Source: Collinsella sp. (GTDB lineage Bacteria; Actinomycetota; Coriobacteriia; Coriobacteriales; Coriobacteriaceae). From it: 19,981 bases of DNA. Below, piece by piece: positions 7,433 through 14,667 of this stretch; position 1 is the stretch's first letter; each line of letters opens with the position of its first letter. A program made the translations under genes and the position numbers. Under the pieces are notes generated by a model. It was not told where the DNA came from and did not search any database. It saw only the letters and a program-made list of their open reading frames with translations. Location of the stretch: assembly GCA_019414545.1 (NCBI GenBank), contig DXLV01000012.1, forward strand, positions 27,627 through 47,607. The letters run 5' to 3'.

Positions 7433-7687
7433 ATGGGTCCGTTTCAGATTCTTCTGTTTGTCGTTTGGGCTGTCTCTGCCGTGGCGCTGACGATTCTCGT
7501 CCTGATGCACTCTGGTAAGGGCACCGGCGTTTCGGATATGATCGCTAGCTCGCTGTATAACTCCAGCTCTGCCACGGGCGTCATGGAGCAGAACCTCGAT
7601 CGCCTGACGGTAATTATGGCCGTCGTTTTTGCCGTGTGTGTCGTCCTGTGCATGTTCTTCTTCCCGCAGGGTATCGTCGGCTACTAA
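7433..7687 (+). CDS. secG: preprotein translocase subunit SecG
   Basis: The 84-residue protein has two hydrophobic membrane segments, at about residues 4-25 and 57-77, joined by a cytoplasmic loop with LMHSGKGTGVSD, the typical SecG loop sequence. SecG is the small accessory subunit of the SecYEG channel and helps SecA-driven protein export. AGGAG at 7421-7425 lies 7 nt before the ATG. In actinobacteria secG commonly follows tpiA; here gpmI and a terminator intervene, so secG is likely expressed alone. A terminator follows at 7710-7741. The call rests on topology, length, loop motif and synteny. Confidence 0.93.
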   Translation: MGPFQILLFVVWAVSAVALTILVLMHSGKGTGVSDMIASSLYNSSSATGVMEQNLDRLTVIMAVVFAVCVVLCMFFFPQGIVGY

Positions 7688-7709
7688 GCACGAGCCACAT
7701 AAATACTTG

Positions 7710-7741
7710 AAAAGGGTTCCGCAAGTGCGGGACCCTTTTTG
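7710..7741 (+). terminator. intrinsic terminator after secG
   Basis: AAAAGGGTTCCGC at 7710-7722 pairs with GCGGGACCCTTTT at 7727-7739 (one G-U) around an AAGT loop and runs into a T tract. It separates secG from the opp cassette. The 240 bp that follow up to oppA contain TTGACC at 7809-7814 but no well-spaced -10, so the oppA promoter is not assigned. Confidence 0.9.
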
Positions 7742-7981
7742 TTTACATATTTGTAACAGAGCCAAAATATCCCCACATACTTCGCCCAACTAAAGAAATT
7801 CTCGACCGTTGACCGGAATTAGCCCCAAATCGTGCATAAAATGCGCTACTGTATTGAGAAACGTTGGTTCGTTGTGCATAACCAGCCATAGCAACGGGCG
7901 GCGTTTTGATGGTTCGGATCGGATTGTCTCGACATGTGTCCGACTGAACATTTCTTTGTCCTATCTCATAAGGAGGATGGC

Positions 7982-9658
7982 ATGGCTGATTCTATGTTCC
8001 ACCAGCCCGTTATGGGTCGTCGCGCCTTTGTCGGCGGTACCCTTGCTGCGAGCTCCATGGCTTTTCTTGCCGCATGCGGCAAGAAGGGCGGCGACGCTTC
8101 CGGTTCTGAGTCCGGTTCGAAGCTGAACTTCTACATCAACAACCCGGTCTGCATCGACCCCTACAATGTCCAGGAGGACCAGGGCACTCAGGTCGAGTAC
8201 CAGCTCTTTGATGCTCTGACCTCTTATGACGCCGAGAAGGGCGAGATCGTTCCGCTGGCTTGCGAGTCCTTCGAGGCCAACGACGACGCCACCGAGTTCA
8301 CCTTCAAGATCAAGAAGGCCAAGTTCCACAACGGTGACGACGTTACCTCCAAGTCCTTCAAGCTCGGTTGGGAGCGTCTGGTCAACACCAAGTCGGCTGT
8401 CGCTACCGAGTACGGCCCTTCCGAGGTCTCCTATCACCTTTCCATGGTCGAGGGCTATGACGATCTGCTTGCCGGTAACGCTACCGAGCTCAGCGGTGTT
8501 ACCTGCCCCGACGATGAGACCCTCGTCGTCAAGCTGGCTTCCGCTTACGCCGACTTCCCCTTCGTCGCCTCTCACCCGGCTCTGGCCCCGGTTCCCGAGT
8601 GCGCCGAGTCCGATGTCAAGAGCTTCTACCTCGCCCCGGTCGGTAACGGCCCGTTCATGATGGACGGCAAGTGGGAGGATGGCCAGGAGATCAACGTCAA
8701 GAAGTTCGACGATTACTATGGCGACAAGGCCAAGATCGATGGCATCCACTTCCAGGTCATCAAGGACATGGAGACCGCCTACAAGGAGTTCCAGGCCGGT
8801 AACCTCGATGTCTGCGACGTTCCCGTCGCTCAGATCGACGCCGCCAAGAAGGATCGCGGCGTGTCCAAGGACGGCTACACCATGGGTGACGGCGAGCGCA
8901 TGCTGCTCGGCGCCGAGCCTTCCACGTACTATCTGACCTGCAACACCACGGCCGAGCCGTTCAGCAACGCCGACCTGCGCAGGGGTATCTCCCTGGCCAT
9001 CAACCGTGAGGCCATCTGCAAGACCATCTTCAAGGGTACCCGTACTCCTGCCGACGGCATTGTTCCTCCGGGCATCGATGGCTACAAGGAGGGCGCATGG
9101 GAGTTCTGCGCCTACGATGTCGACAAGGCTAACGAGTACCTCGACAAGGTTGCTCCCGCTGGCGCTAACGGGGATCGTGGCATTAGCGTGACCCTGTCCT
9201 ACAACCAGGACGGCGGTCACAAGGAGATCATGGAGTCCATCATCGGTGACCTCGCCAAGGTTGGCGTTACCGCTGTCTCCGATACCCCTGAGTGGTCTGC
9301 CCTGCTCGAGCAGTATCAGAACTTTAACTATCAGTTTGGTCGTCTGGGTTGGATTGCCGACTACCCGATCATGGACAACTTCCTGTATCCGCTGTTCCAC
9401 TCCGACTCCCTCGGTGGCGACAACCGCTCCGGTTACAACAACCCCGAGTTCGACGCCAAGGTCGACGAGGCTCGTACTATTGTTGACGACGAGGAGCGCG
9501 TCGCTAAGATGCAGGAGGCCGACGCAATGGTCGCTGCCGACTGCCCGGTCATCCCGATTATGTTCTACACGCACACCATCGCCGGCTCCGATCGCATTAA
9601 GCACCTCTATGTCGATCCGCAGAAGCACGCCGATCTGGGTACCGCTGAGCTCGCCTAA
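7982..9658 (+). CDS. oppA: oligopeptide ABC transporter substrate-binding lipoprotein (SBP family 5)
   Basis: The 558-residue product has a lipoprotein signal: GRRAFVGG at 12-19, a hydrophobic stretch, and the lipobox LAAC with Cys32 as the predicted lipidated residue. The twin arginines followed by Ala-Phe suggest export by the Tat route, although Sec cannot be excluded. The mature part is a solute-binding-protein family 5 (OppA/DppA) protein, with a conserved start describing a peptide-binding two-lobe fold (about residues 45-540) and NRSGYNNPEFDAKVDEA near the C-terminus. It would capture peptides outside the membrane for the permease encoded next. AGGAGG at 7971-7976 lies 5 nt before ATG 7982; an upstream in-frame ATG at 7934 would bury the signal peptide and lacks such a site. 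The codon bias points to high expression. Substrate specificity cannot be read from sequence. Confidence 0.95.
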   Translation: MADSMFHQPVMGRRAFVGGTLAASSMAFLAACGKKGGDASGSESGSKLNFYINNPVCIDPYNVQEDQGTQVEYQLFDALTSYDAEKGEIVPLACESFEANDDATEFTFKIKKAKFHNGDDVTSKSFKLGWERLVNTKSAVATEYGPSEVSYHLSMVEGYDDLLAGNATELSGVTCPDDETLVVKLASAYADFPFVASHPALAPVPECAESDVKSFYLAPVGNGPFMMDGKWEDGQEINVKKFDDYYGDKAKIDGIHFQVIKDMETAYKEFQAGNLDVCDVPVAQIDAAKKDRGVSKDGYTMGDGERMLLGAEPSTYYLTCNTTAEPFSNADLRRGISLAINREAICKTIFKGTRTPADGIVPPGIDGYKEGAWEFCAYDVDKANEYLDKVAPAGANGDRGISVTLSYNQDGGHKEIMESIIGDLAKVGVTAVSDTPEWSALLEQYQNFNYQFGRLGWIADYPIMDNFLYPLFHSDSLGGDNRSGYNNPEFDAKVDEARTIVDDEERVAKMQEADAMVAADCPVIPIMFYTHTIAGSDRIKHLYVDPQKHADLGTAELA

Positions 9659-9754
9659 GAGTTTGCAGCTTCCGTGAGGGTCAAGTATTTACGTAGACCT
9701 CATGGGAAACATACAGTTCTCCCTAACCTGGGGTAAACTGGCTGATGGTAATTT

Positions 9755-9784
9755 TGGGATGCCGGTCTGGCGATCGGCATCCCA
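9755..9784 (+). promoter_or_regulatory. hairpin in the oppA-oppB gap
   Basis: TGGGATGCCG at 9755-9764 pairs perfectly with CGGCATCCCA at 9775-9784 around a 10-nt loop. The tail is only ATTTAGG, so it is a weak terminator at best. In operons for binding-protein transporters such a hairpin often protects or truncates the mRNA so that the binding protein exceeds the permease. A weaker hairpin (9675-9682 with 9696-9702) lies just after oppA, and a TAAACT hexamer at 9734-9739 could be an internal -10. Confidence 0.55.
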
Positions 9785-9814
9785 TTTAGGTTAATCCCTA
9801 GATAGGGGAGTGGT

Positions 9815-10852
9815 ATGGGTAAGTACATCGTTAAACGTGTGCTTCAGTTCATCCCGGTGTTTTTGGGCGTTACGCTGATTCTGTTCGCCCTCCAGAATAT
9901 CGTGCCGGGAGATCCGATCAAGCTGATCGGTGGAGACAAGGCTCTGTCCCCCGAGGTGGAGCTTCAGCTTCGCGTTCGCTATCACCTGGTCCAGACGGAC
10001 GATGACGGCAACGCGATCCTTGACGAGAACGGCGACCCCGTTCAAACGTCGCTCGTGGACCGTTACTTGTATTACATGAACGGCCTGCTTCATGGCGATC
10101 TGGGCAATTCGTATCAGCGCAAGCTGCCGGTTACGGAAATCTTTGCCCAGAAGTATCCGTATACGGTCAAACTTGCCGCGTGCGCCATCGTGCTCGAGGC
10201 AATTATGGGTATCGGTGCGGGTATCATTTCGGCGGTAAAGCGTTATTCCTTCTGGGATATTTTGGTAACGCTCACCACGTCGATCCTCGTTGCGGTCCCG
10301 GCCTTCTGGCTCGGTATGTTGCTGCAGCTGTTCTTTGGCGTCATCCTTAAGGACGCCACGGGCGGTGCAATCTCCATGCCGATCTCGGGTGCCGGCGGTT
10401 CCAGCTCTCAGTATCAGGATTGGATGCACTATGTGCTTCCGACCATTACGCTGGCTTCGGTTTCGACCGCTTATGCTGCGCGCATTATGCGCTCGCAGCT
10501 GCTTGACGTCATGAACCAGGATTACATCCGTACGGCAAAGGCCAAGGGTCTCTCCAATCGTGCGATCATCGTCAAGCATGCGCTTAAGAATGCACTCATC
10601 CCCGTCGTTACCTATATTGGTGTCGACTTTGGCGGCATGCTTTCGGGCGCCATCCTGACCGAGACGGTCTTCAACTGGCCCGGTATCGGCTATGAGGTCT
10701 ATCGCGCCATTAGCATGCGTGACTGGCCCATCGTTATGGGCGGCGTTACGCTCATCGTTGTCGTCGTCATGGTGATCAACCTGCTCGTCGACATTAGCTA
10801 TGCATTCCTCGACCCGCGCATCCGCCTTGGCGGTCCGTCGGATAAGGCCTAA
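9815..10852 (+). CDS. oppB: oligopeptide ABC transporter permease OppB
   Basis: This 345-residue membrane protein has the OppB/DppB pattern: an N-terminal membrane helix (about 9-30) followed by NIVPGDP, a long extracytoplasmic loop, then five further helices between about residue 117 and 330. The cytoplasmic EAA loop that docks with the ATPase is at about 236-264 (YIRTAKAKGLSNRAIIVKHA). It forms one half of the transmembrane pathway with OppC. GGGGAG at 9805-9810 precedes the ATG. The loop after the first helix contains an acidic stretch at about 60-79 (QTDDDGNAILDENGDPVQTS) that looks like a lineage-specific insertion. Confidence 0.95.
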   Translation: MGKYIVKRVLQFIPVFLGVTLILFALQNIVPGDPIKLIGGDKALSPEVELQLRVRYHLVQTDDDGNAILDENGDPVQTSLVDRYLYYMNGLLHGDLGNSYQRKLPVTEIFAQKYPYTVKLAACAIVLEAIMGIGAGIISAVKRYSFWDILVTLTTSILVAVPAFWLGMLLQLFFGVILKDATGGAISMPISGAGGSSSQYQDWMHYVLPTITLASVSTAYAARIMRSQLLDVMNQDYIRTAKAKGLSNRAIIVKHALKNALIPVVTYIGVDFGGMLSGAILTETVFNWPGIGYEVYRAISMRDWPIVMGGVTLIVVVVMVINLLVDISYAFLDPRIRLGGPSDKA

Positions 10853-10866
10853 GGGAGGTACGTCTC

Positions 10867-11802
10867 ATGCAGGAAACTGATTCTCAGTCTCAGGAGCAGG
10901 CTACCGCCACCAAGGTCGCATCTGCTCCCGCCAAGTCCCGCACGCTGTGGGGCGACGCTTTTAAGCGTCTTCGTAAGAACAAGCTCGCCGTTATCGGTGT
11001 CTGCTGGATCATCATCGTCGTTGTGGTTGCCCTGACCGCAGATCTGTGGGCTAAGCCCTGGCTCGGTTCGCCGACGGCTTCCGATTCGACCACCATGGCC
11101 GAGACATCGCTACTGGCTCCGTGTGCCGAGCACCCGTTTGGCACCGATGCCCTCGGTCGCGACATTCTCGTCCGCGTTATCTACGGTGCACGCGTTTCGC
11201 TTTCTGTCGGTATCATGGCCACCGCCATCTCCACATTGATCGGCCTGGTCATGGGCGCCCTGGCCGGTTTCTACGGCGGCATTTGGGATACGATCATCAT
11301 GCGCTGTGCGGACATCTTCCTGGCGTTCCCGTACGTGCTGTTCGTTGTCGCCATGATCGCCGTTATCGGCCGTGGTCTTCAGAACGTCTTTATCGCCATC
11401 GGCATTCTTGGCTGGCCTTCGATTGCGCGCGTCTTCCGCTCTGCAATCTTGACGGTCAAGGAAAACGACTATGTTGATGCAGCGCGCGCGATGGGTGCAT
11501 CTGATGCTCGTATCGTCGTGCGTCACATCTTCCCGAACTCCGTCGCCTCCATCGTGGTCTACGCGACCATGAACATTGGTGGCGCCATTCTGACCGAGTC
11601 CGCTCTGTCCTTCCTCGGCATGGGCGTTATTCCGCCTACGCCTTCGTGGGGCTCCATGATTCAGGACGGTCAGCAGTATCTTCTGACCGCTCCCTGGATG
11701 ATGATCATGCCCGGTCTGGCAATTCTCTCGACGGTGCTCGCCTTCACCCTGCTGGGTGACGGTCTGCGCGACGCCCTCGACGTCAAGATGAAGGACGCAT
11801 AA
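10867..11802 (+). CDS. oppC: oligopeptide ABC transporter permease OppC
   Basis: The 311-residue inner partner of OppB has a charged cytoplasmic N-terminus (about 1-38), a first membrane helix at about 39-58, the FGTDALGRDILVRVIYGAR segment typical of OppC/DppC at 91-109, and five more membrane helices to about 297. The EAA loop is at about 201-229 (DYVDAARAMGASDARIVVRH). It completes the transmembrane channel. AGGGAGG at 10852-10858, overlapping the oppB stop, lies 8 nt upstream of the ATG. OppD starts 2 nt after its stop, so it is in the same operon. Confidence 0.95.
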   Translation: MQETDSQSQEQATATKVASAPAKSRTLWGDAFKRLRKNKLAVIGVCWIIIVVVVALTADLWAKPWLGSPTASDSTTMAETSLLAPCAEHPFGTDALGRDILVRVIYGARVSLSVGIMATAISTLIGLVMGALAGFYGGIWDTIIMRCADIFLAFPYVLFVVAMIAVIGRGLQNVFIAIGILGWPSIARVFRSAILTVKENDYVDAARAMGASDARIVVRHIFPNSVASIVVYATMNIGGAILTESALSFLGMGVIPPTPSWGSMIQDGQQYLLTAPWMMIMPGLAILSTVLAFTLLGDGLRDALDVKMKDA

Positions 11803-11804
11803 GG

Positions 11805-12896
11805 ATGAAGAAGAACAAGAACTATGTGGACCTGAAGGATCAGCCGGTTCCTGAGGGCCAGCATCTGCTCGAGGTCGATGACCTTAAGATGTATTTCCAC
11901 ACCGAGGATGGCGTTGTTCGCGCTGTCGACGGTGTCTCCTACACGCTCGATCGCGGCGAAACCCTGGGCGTCGTCGGTGAGTCCGGCTCCGGTAAGTCCG
12001 TGACCGCCATGACCATCATGGGCCTCATCTCGATGCCTCCGGGAAAGATCGAGGGCGGTGACGTTCGCTATCGCGGCCGCTCCATCCTCGAAATGACCGA
12101 GGAAGAGATGCAGCACATTCGCGGCAACGATATCGCGATGATCTTCCAGGATCCTATGACCTCCTTGAACCCGGTCTATAAGATCGGCAGGCAGGTGGGC
12201 GAGGGTCTTCGTCTGCACCGTGGCTACTCCAAGCAGGAGGCGCTCAAGCGTGCCACCGAGCTTTTGGACCTCGTGGGTATCCCCGAGCCCGAGAAGCGCG
12301 TCAATGAGTATCCGCACCAGTTCTCTGGCGGTATGCGTCAGCGAGTCATGATTGCCATGGCCCTTGCCTGCGATCCCGATATTCTGATTGCCGACGAGCC
12401 CACGACTGCCCTGGACGTTACCATCCAGGCTCAGATTATCGAGCTCATGCAGGAGATGCAGGAGAAGAACGGCAACGCCATCATCATGATTACCCATGAC
12501 CTGGGTGTTGTCGCCGATATGGCCGATAAGATCATGGTTATGTACGCCGGCCGCCCCGTTGAGTTCGGTACTGCTGAGGAAATCTTCTACGAGAGCCGCC
12601 ACCCCTACACCTGGGGTCTTATCCGCTCCATCCCGGAGCAGGCAATCGAAGAGAAGAAGCCGCTGACGCCGATTCACGGCAACCCGCCTTCGCTCATGAA
12701 CCTGCCTGAGGGCTGCGTCTTCTCTCCTCGTTGCCCCTACGCGACGGACAAGTGCCGCAAGCAGCGCCCTGAGCGCGTTGTCACCGAGTCCGGTCACTAT
12801 TCTGCGTGCCACTATTCCGGTGACCCCGAGTTCCTCAAGAACGCTCCTGAGACGTCCCGTACGCGCAAGGATTCCAAGAAGGGAGGCGAGGCGTAA
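11805..12896 (+). CDS. oppD: oligopeptide ABC transporter ATP-binding protein OppD
   Basis: The 363-residue cytoplasmic ATPase powers peptide import with OppF. Seen: Walker A GESGSGKS (58-65), Q-loop Gln115 in FQDPMTSLNP, signature FSGGMRQR (173-180), Walker B ILIADEP with catalytic Glu198, and switch His231 in ITHDLG. The C-terminal extension of about 100 residues is the oligopeptide/dipeptide-transporter domain and contains four cysteines (304, 310, 317, 335) in the pattern known to bind a [4Fe-4S] cluster in some relatives. The gene is 2 nt from oppC and directly abuts oppF, whose ATG follows its stop codon with no gap. Confidence 0.96.
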   Translation: MKKNKNYVDLKDQPVPEGQHLLEVDDLKMYFHTEDGVVRAVDGVSYTLDRGETLGVVGESGSGKSVTAMTIMGLISMPPGKIEGGDVRYRGRSILEMTEEEMQHIRGNDIAMIFQDPMTSLNPVYKIGRQVGEGLRLHRGYSKQEALKRATELLDLVGIPEPEKRVNEYPHQFSGGMRQRVMIAMALACDPDILIADEPTTALDVTIQAQIIELMQEMQEKNGNAIIMITHDLGVVADMADKIMVMYAGRPVEFGTAEEIFYESRHPYTWGLIRSIPEQAIEEKKPLTPIHGNPPSLMNLPEGCVFSPRCPYATDKCRKQRPERVVTESGHYSACHYSGDPEFLKNAPETSRTRKDSKKGGEA

Positions 12897-13925
12897 ATGG
12901 CAGACAATAACGAGCGCACTCCACTGCTGAAGGTCGAGCACCTCTCCAAGGAGTTTCCCGCAGAGTCCGGCATGTTCGCCAAGCGTTTTTCCAAGCGCGT
13001 CGTCTCTGCTGTAAACGACATCTCTTTTGAGATTTATCCTGGCGAGACCTTTGGTCTGGTTGGCGAGTCTGGTTGCGGTAAATCCACCACGGGCCGCACT
13101 ATCATGCGTCTGACCAAGCCGACCGCCGGCAAGGTGTTCTTCCAGGGCAAAGATGTTGCCGAGATGAGCAAGCATGAGATCAAGGACATGCGTCGTGAGA
13201 TGCAGTTTATCTTCCAGGATCCTTATGCTTCGCTCAACCCTCGTATGACCATCGGTGAGATTGTCTCCGAGCCCATGACCATTCATGGTGTGGGTACCAA
13301 GGAGGAGCGCATTGAGCGCGTCCGTGAGCTTCTCGACGTCGTTGGACTGAACCCCGAGCACATCAACCGCTATCCGCATGAGTTCTCGGGCGGCCAGCGT
13401 CAGCGTGTCGGTATTGCCCGCGCTTTTGCGCTGAAGCCCAAGCTGATTATCTGTGACGAGCCGGTATCCGCTCTGGATGTGTCCATTCAGGCCCAGGTTC
13501 TGAACCTGCTCAAGGAACTGCAGGACAAGTTCGGTACCGCGTATCTGTTTATCGCACACGACCTGTCCGTCGTACAGCACATCTCCGATCGCGTTGCCGT
13601 TATGTATCTGGGTAAGATGGTCGAGGTTTCGGACTGGAAGACGCTCTATAGCGAGCCTCACCATCCGTACACGCAGTCGCTGCTGTCTGCCGTGCCGGTT
13701 CCCGATCCTGATATCCAGAAGACCCGCAAGCGCATCATCCTCGCTGGCGATCCGCCGTCGCCGCTGGATCCGCCGACCGGCTGCCGTTTCCACACGCGTT
13801 GCCCGATCGCGCAGGGTATCTGCTCCGAGAAGCTCCCCGAGTTTAAGGAAGTTGCACCGGGTCACTGCTGCGCCTGTCACTTCGCGGAGCCGTTCCCGAT
13901 CAAGGAATCGCACATCGACCTGTAG
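12897..13925 (+). CDS. oppF: oligopeptide ABC transporter ATP-binding protein OppF
   Basis: The 342-residue second ATPase pairs with OppD. Seen: Walker A GESGCGKS (56-63), Gln107 in FQDPYASLNPRM, signature FSGGQRQR (163-170), Walker B LIICDEP with Glu188, and His221 in IAHDLSVV. The C-terminal domain has cysteines at 296, 302, 309 and a cluster at 324, 325 and 327, again in the arrangement associated with an iron-sulfur site. GGGAGG at 12881-12886 lies inside the oppD end, 10 nt upstream. It is the last gene of the operon; a large palindrome begins 16 nt after its stop codon and probably terminates transcription. Confidence 0.96.
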   Translation: MADNNERTPLLKVEHLSKEFPAESGMFAKRFSKRVVSAVNDISFEIYPGETFGLVGESGCGKSTTGRTIMRLTKPTAGKVFFQGKDVAEMSKHEIKDMRREMQFIFQDPYASLNPRMTIGEIVSEPMTIHGVGTKEERIERVRELLDVVGLNPEHINRYPHEFSGGQRQRVGIARAFALKPKLIICDEPVSALDVSIQAQVLNLLKELQDKFGTAYLFIAHDLSVVQHISDRVAVMYLGKMVEVSDWKTLYSEPHHPYTQSLLSAVPVPDPDIQKTRKRIILAGDPPSPLDPPTGCRFHTRCPIAQGICSEKLPEFKEVAPGHCCACHFAEPFPIKESHIDL

Positions 13926-13941
13926 TTGTTTGTTCTCGTCC

Positions 13942-14068
13942 GGGCCCGCCCTGTTGTTACTTTTCAGAACGTCCTCGGACATGCAAGAAACCCCCGCTGC
14001 GCACTTCGTGCGGCGGGGGTTTCTTGCGTCCTGCGGAGTGTTCTGAAAAGTAACACCAGGGCGGGCCC
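13942..14068. repeat. compound palindrome 1 (conserved-loop inverted repeat), likely also opp terminator
   Basis: Bases 13942-13953 and 13955-13970 pair with 14057-14068 and 14040-14055, giving a stem of about 28 bp with one mismatch (13954 opposite 14056). Unpaired 12-nt strands GTCCTCGGACAT (13971-13982) and GTCCTGCGGAGT (14028-14039) follow. A perfect 15-bp inner stem pairs 13983-13997 with 14013-14027, capped by CGCAC-TTC-GTGCG (14000-14012). The inner 3' arm ends GGGGGTTTCTT, so transcription from oppF could terminate there. The same blueprint recurs in opposite orientation at 14250-14374. No convincing protein is encoded. Confidence 0.9.
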
Positions 14069-14249
14069 TACGTTAACTCGGCAAGGGGAGTGCGATTCCC
14101 TGATCGCTCGCTTAATCTGATAGGGAATTGTGTGAGGCCGGAGCCTTGGCTCCGGCCTCCCCATGTAAGGGCTCGGCAAAGCAGAGCCACTAAATTTGCA
14201 TCAGCCCTCAAAACATGTTTGAGAACGGTGCCTGGAGTACGTGCCCCTA
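14069..14249. other. spacer between the two palindromes with smaller hairpins
   Basis: This 181-bp stretch has no supportable gene. GAGGCCGGAGCC at 14134-14145 pairs perfectly with GGCTCCGGCCTC at 14148-14159, a 12-bp GC-rich stem with almost no loop and no T tract. GGCTC at 14170-14174 pairs with GAGCC at 14184-14188, and CTCAAA at 14207-14212 with TTTGAG at 14218-14223. The octamer CTCGGCAA occurs at 14077 and again at 14172. Confidence 0.7.
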
Positions 14250-14374
14250 GGGCAGGAATGAGGTTGCTTTCCAACGCATTCCGCAGGGGGCGGCATTATT
14301 TTGTAGCGCGAAGCGCGGATCAAAATAATGCCGCATGCCCGAGGACGCGTTGGAAAGCAACCTCATTCCTGCCC
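14250..14374. repeat. compound palindrome 2 (same family, opposite orientation)
   Basis: Bases 14250-14277 pair perfectly with 14347-14374 (28 bp). Unpaired 12-nt strands are at 14278-14289 and 14335-14346. A perfect 14-bp inner stem pairs 14290-14303 with 14321-14334, and the apex contains GCGC-GAA-GCGC (14306-14316). Read on the minus strand the unpaired strands are GTCCTCGGGCAT and CCCCTGCGGAAT, and the apex contains CGCGCTTCGCGC, matching palindrome 1 at 11 of 12, 9 of 12 and most apex positions. The stems share no evident sequence with palindrome 1. Confidence 0.9.
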
Positions 14375-14412
14375 GAACAGGTCAGTCTACCTGCGCATTT
14401 ACAAATTCGTAA

Positions 14413-14461
14413 ACTTTTTTCAAAAAAGTGCTTGCGCAGTTCTCGAAACATAGGTTATTAT
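14413..14461 (+). promoter_or_regulatory. tRNA-Leu promoter with upstream palindrome
   Basis: TTGCGC at 14432-14437 is the -35 box and TATTAT at 14456-14461 the -10 box (18-nt spacer). Immediately upstream is a 17-bp palindrome, ACTTTTTT, one base, AAAAAAGT (14413-14429). The same palindrome at the same 2-nt distance from TTGCG precedes the tRNA-Gly promoter. Confidence 0.75.
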
Positions 14462-14518
14462 CTTCTTCGTTGAACGCGCGGGTTCAACAAAGCGAACCGC
14501 GAATCAACAACATAGCAT

Positions 14519-14608
14519 GTCGGAGTGGCGGAATTGGCAGACGCGCTAGCTTGAGGTGCTAGTGACCGCTTTTTGGTCATGCGGGTTCAAGTCCCGCCTC
14601 CGACACCA
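14519..14608 (+). tRNA. tRNA-Leu (anticodon GAG)
   Basis: The acceptor stem GTCGGAG (14519-14525) pairs with CTCCGAC (14598-14604), discriminator A at 14605, and CCA is encoded at 14606-14608. The anticodon stem CTAGC/GCTAG encloses TTGAGGT, giving anticodon GAG at 14553-14555. A long variable arm (TGACCGCTTTTTGGTCA) marks it as a type II tRNA, as required for leucine. The T-loop GGTTCAAGTCC is standard. The pre-tRNA leader contains two competing hairpins at about 14469-14497. Confidence 0.97.
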
Positions 14609-14619
14609 TCGCATTTGAG

Positions 14620-14641
14620 AAGCCTCTTCGGAGGCTTTTTT
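14620..14641 (+). terminator. terminator after tRNA-Leu
   Basis: AAGCCTC at 14620-14626 pairs with GAGGCTT at 14631-14637 around a TTCG loop, followed by a run of six T. It ends only 26 nt before the start of the next gene, leaving no space for a separate promoter in between. Confidence 0.88.
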
Positions 14642-14667
14642 GTTACCGATAGACGGTGAGGTTCACG

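Noticed and set aside
7809..7842. Possible oppA promoter (TTGACC with TAAAAT)
   Set aside because: The spacer between the two hexamers is 22 nt, too long for a normal promoter; no better pair was found.
11670..13982. Very long open frame (770 codons) on the minus strand across oppC-oppD-oppF
   Set aside because: It mirrors highly biased codons of the genes on the + strand, lacks a recognisable protein, and crosses gene boundaries. Similar minus-strand frames opposite gap, pgk, tpiA, gpmI and oppA are rejected for the same reason.
13942..14374. Integron attC sites
   Set aside because: Long palindromes with conserved unpaired bases recall attC, but the terminal RYYYAAC/GTTRRRY boxes are not present and there is no integrase or cassette gene.
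13942..14374. CRISPR array
   Set aside because: There are only two elements in opposite orientation with no short direct repeats or regularly spaced spacers, and no cas genes.
13926..14473. Small open frames through the palindrome island
   Set aside because: They read through inverted repeats, lack start signals, and the frames on the two strands resemble each other only because the DNA is palindromic.
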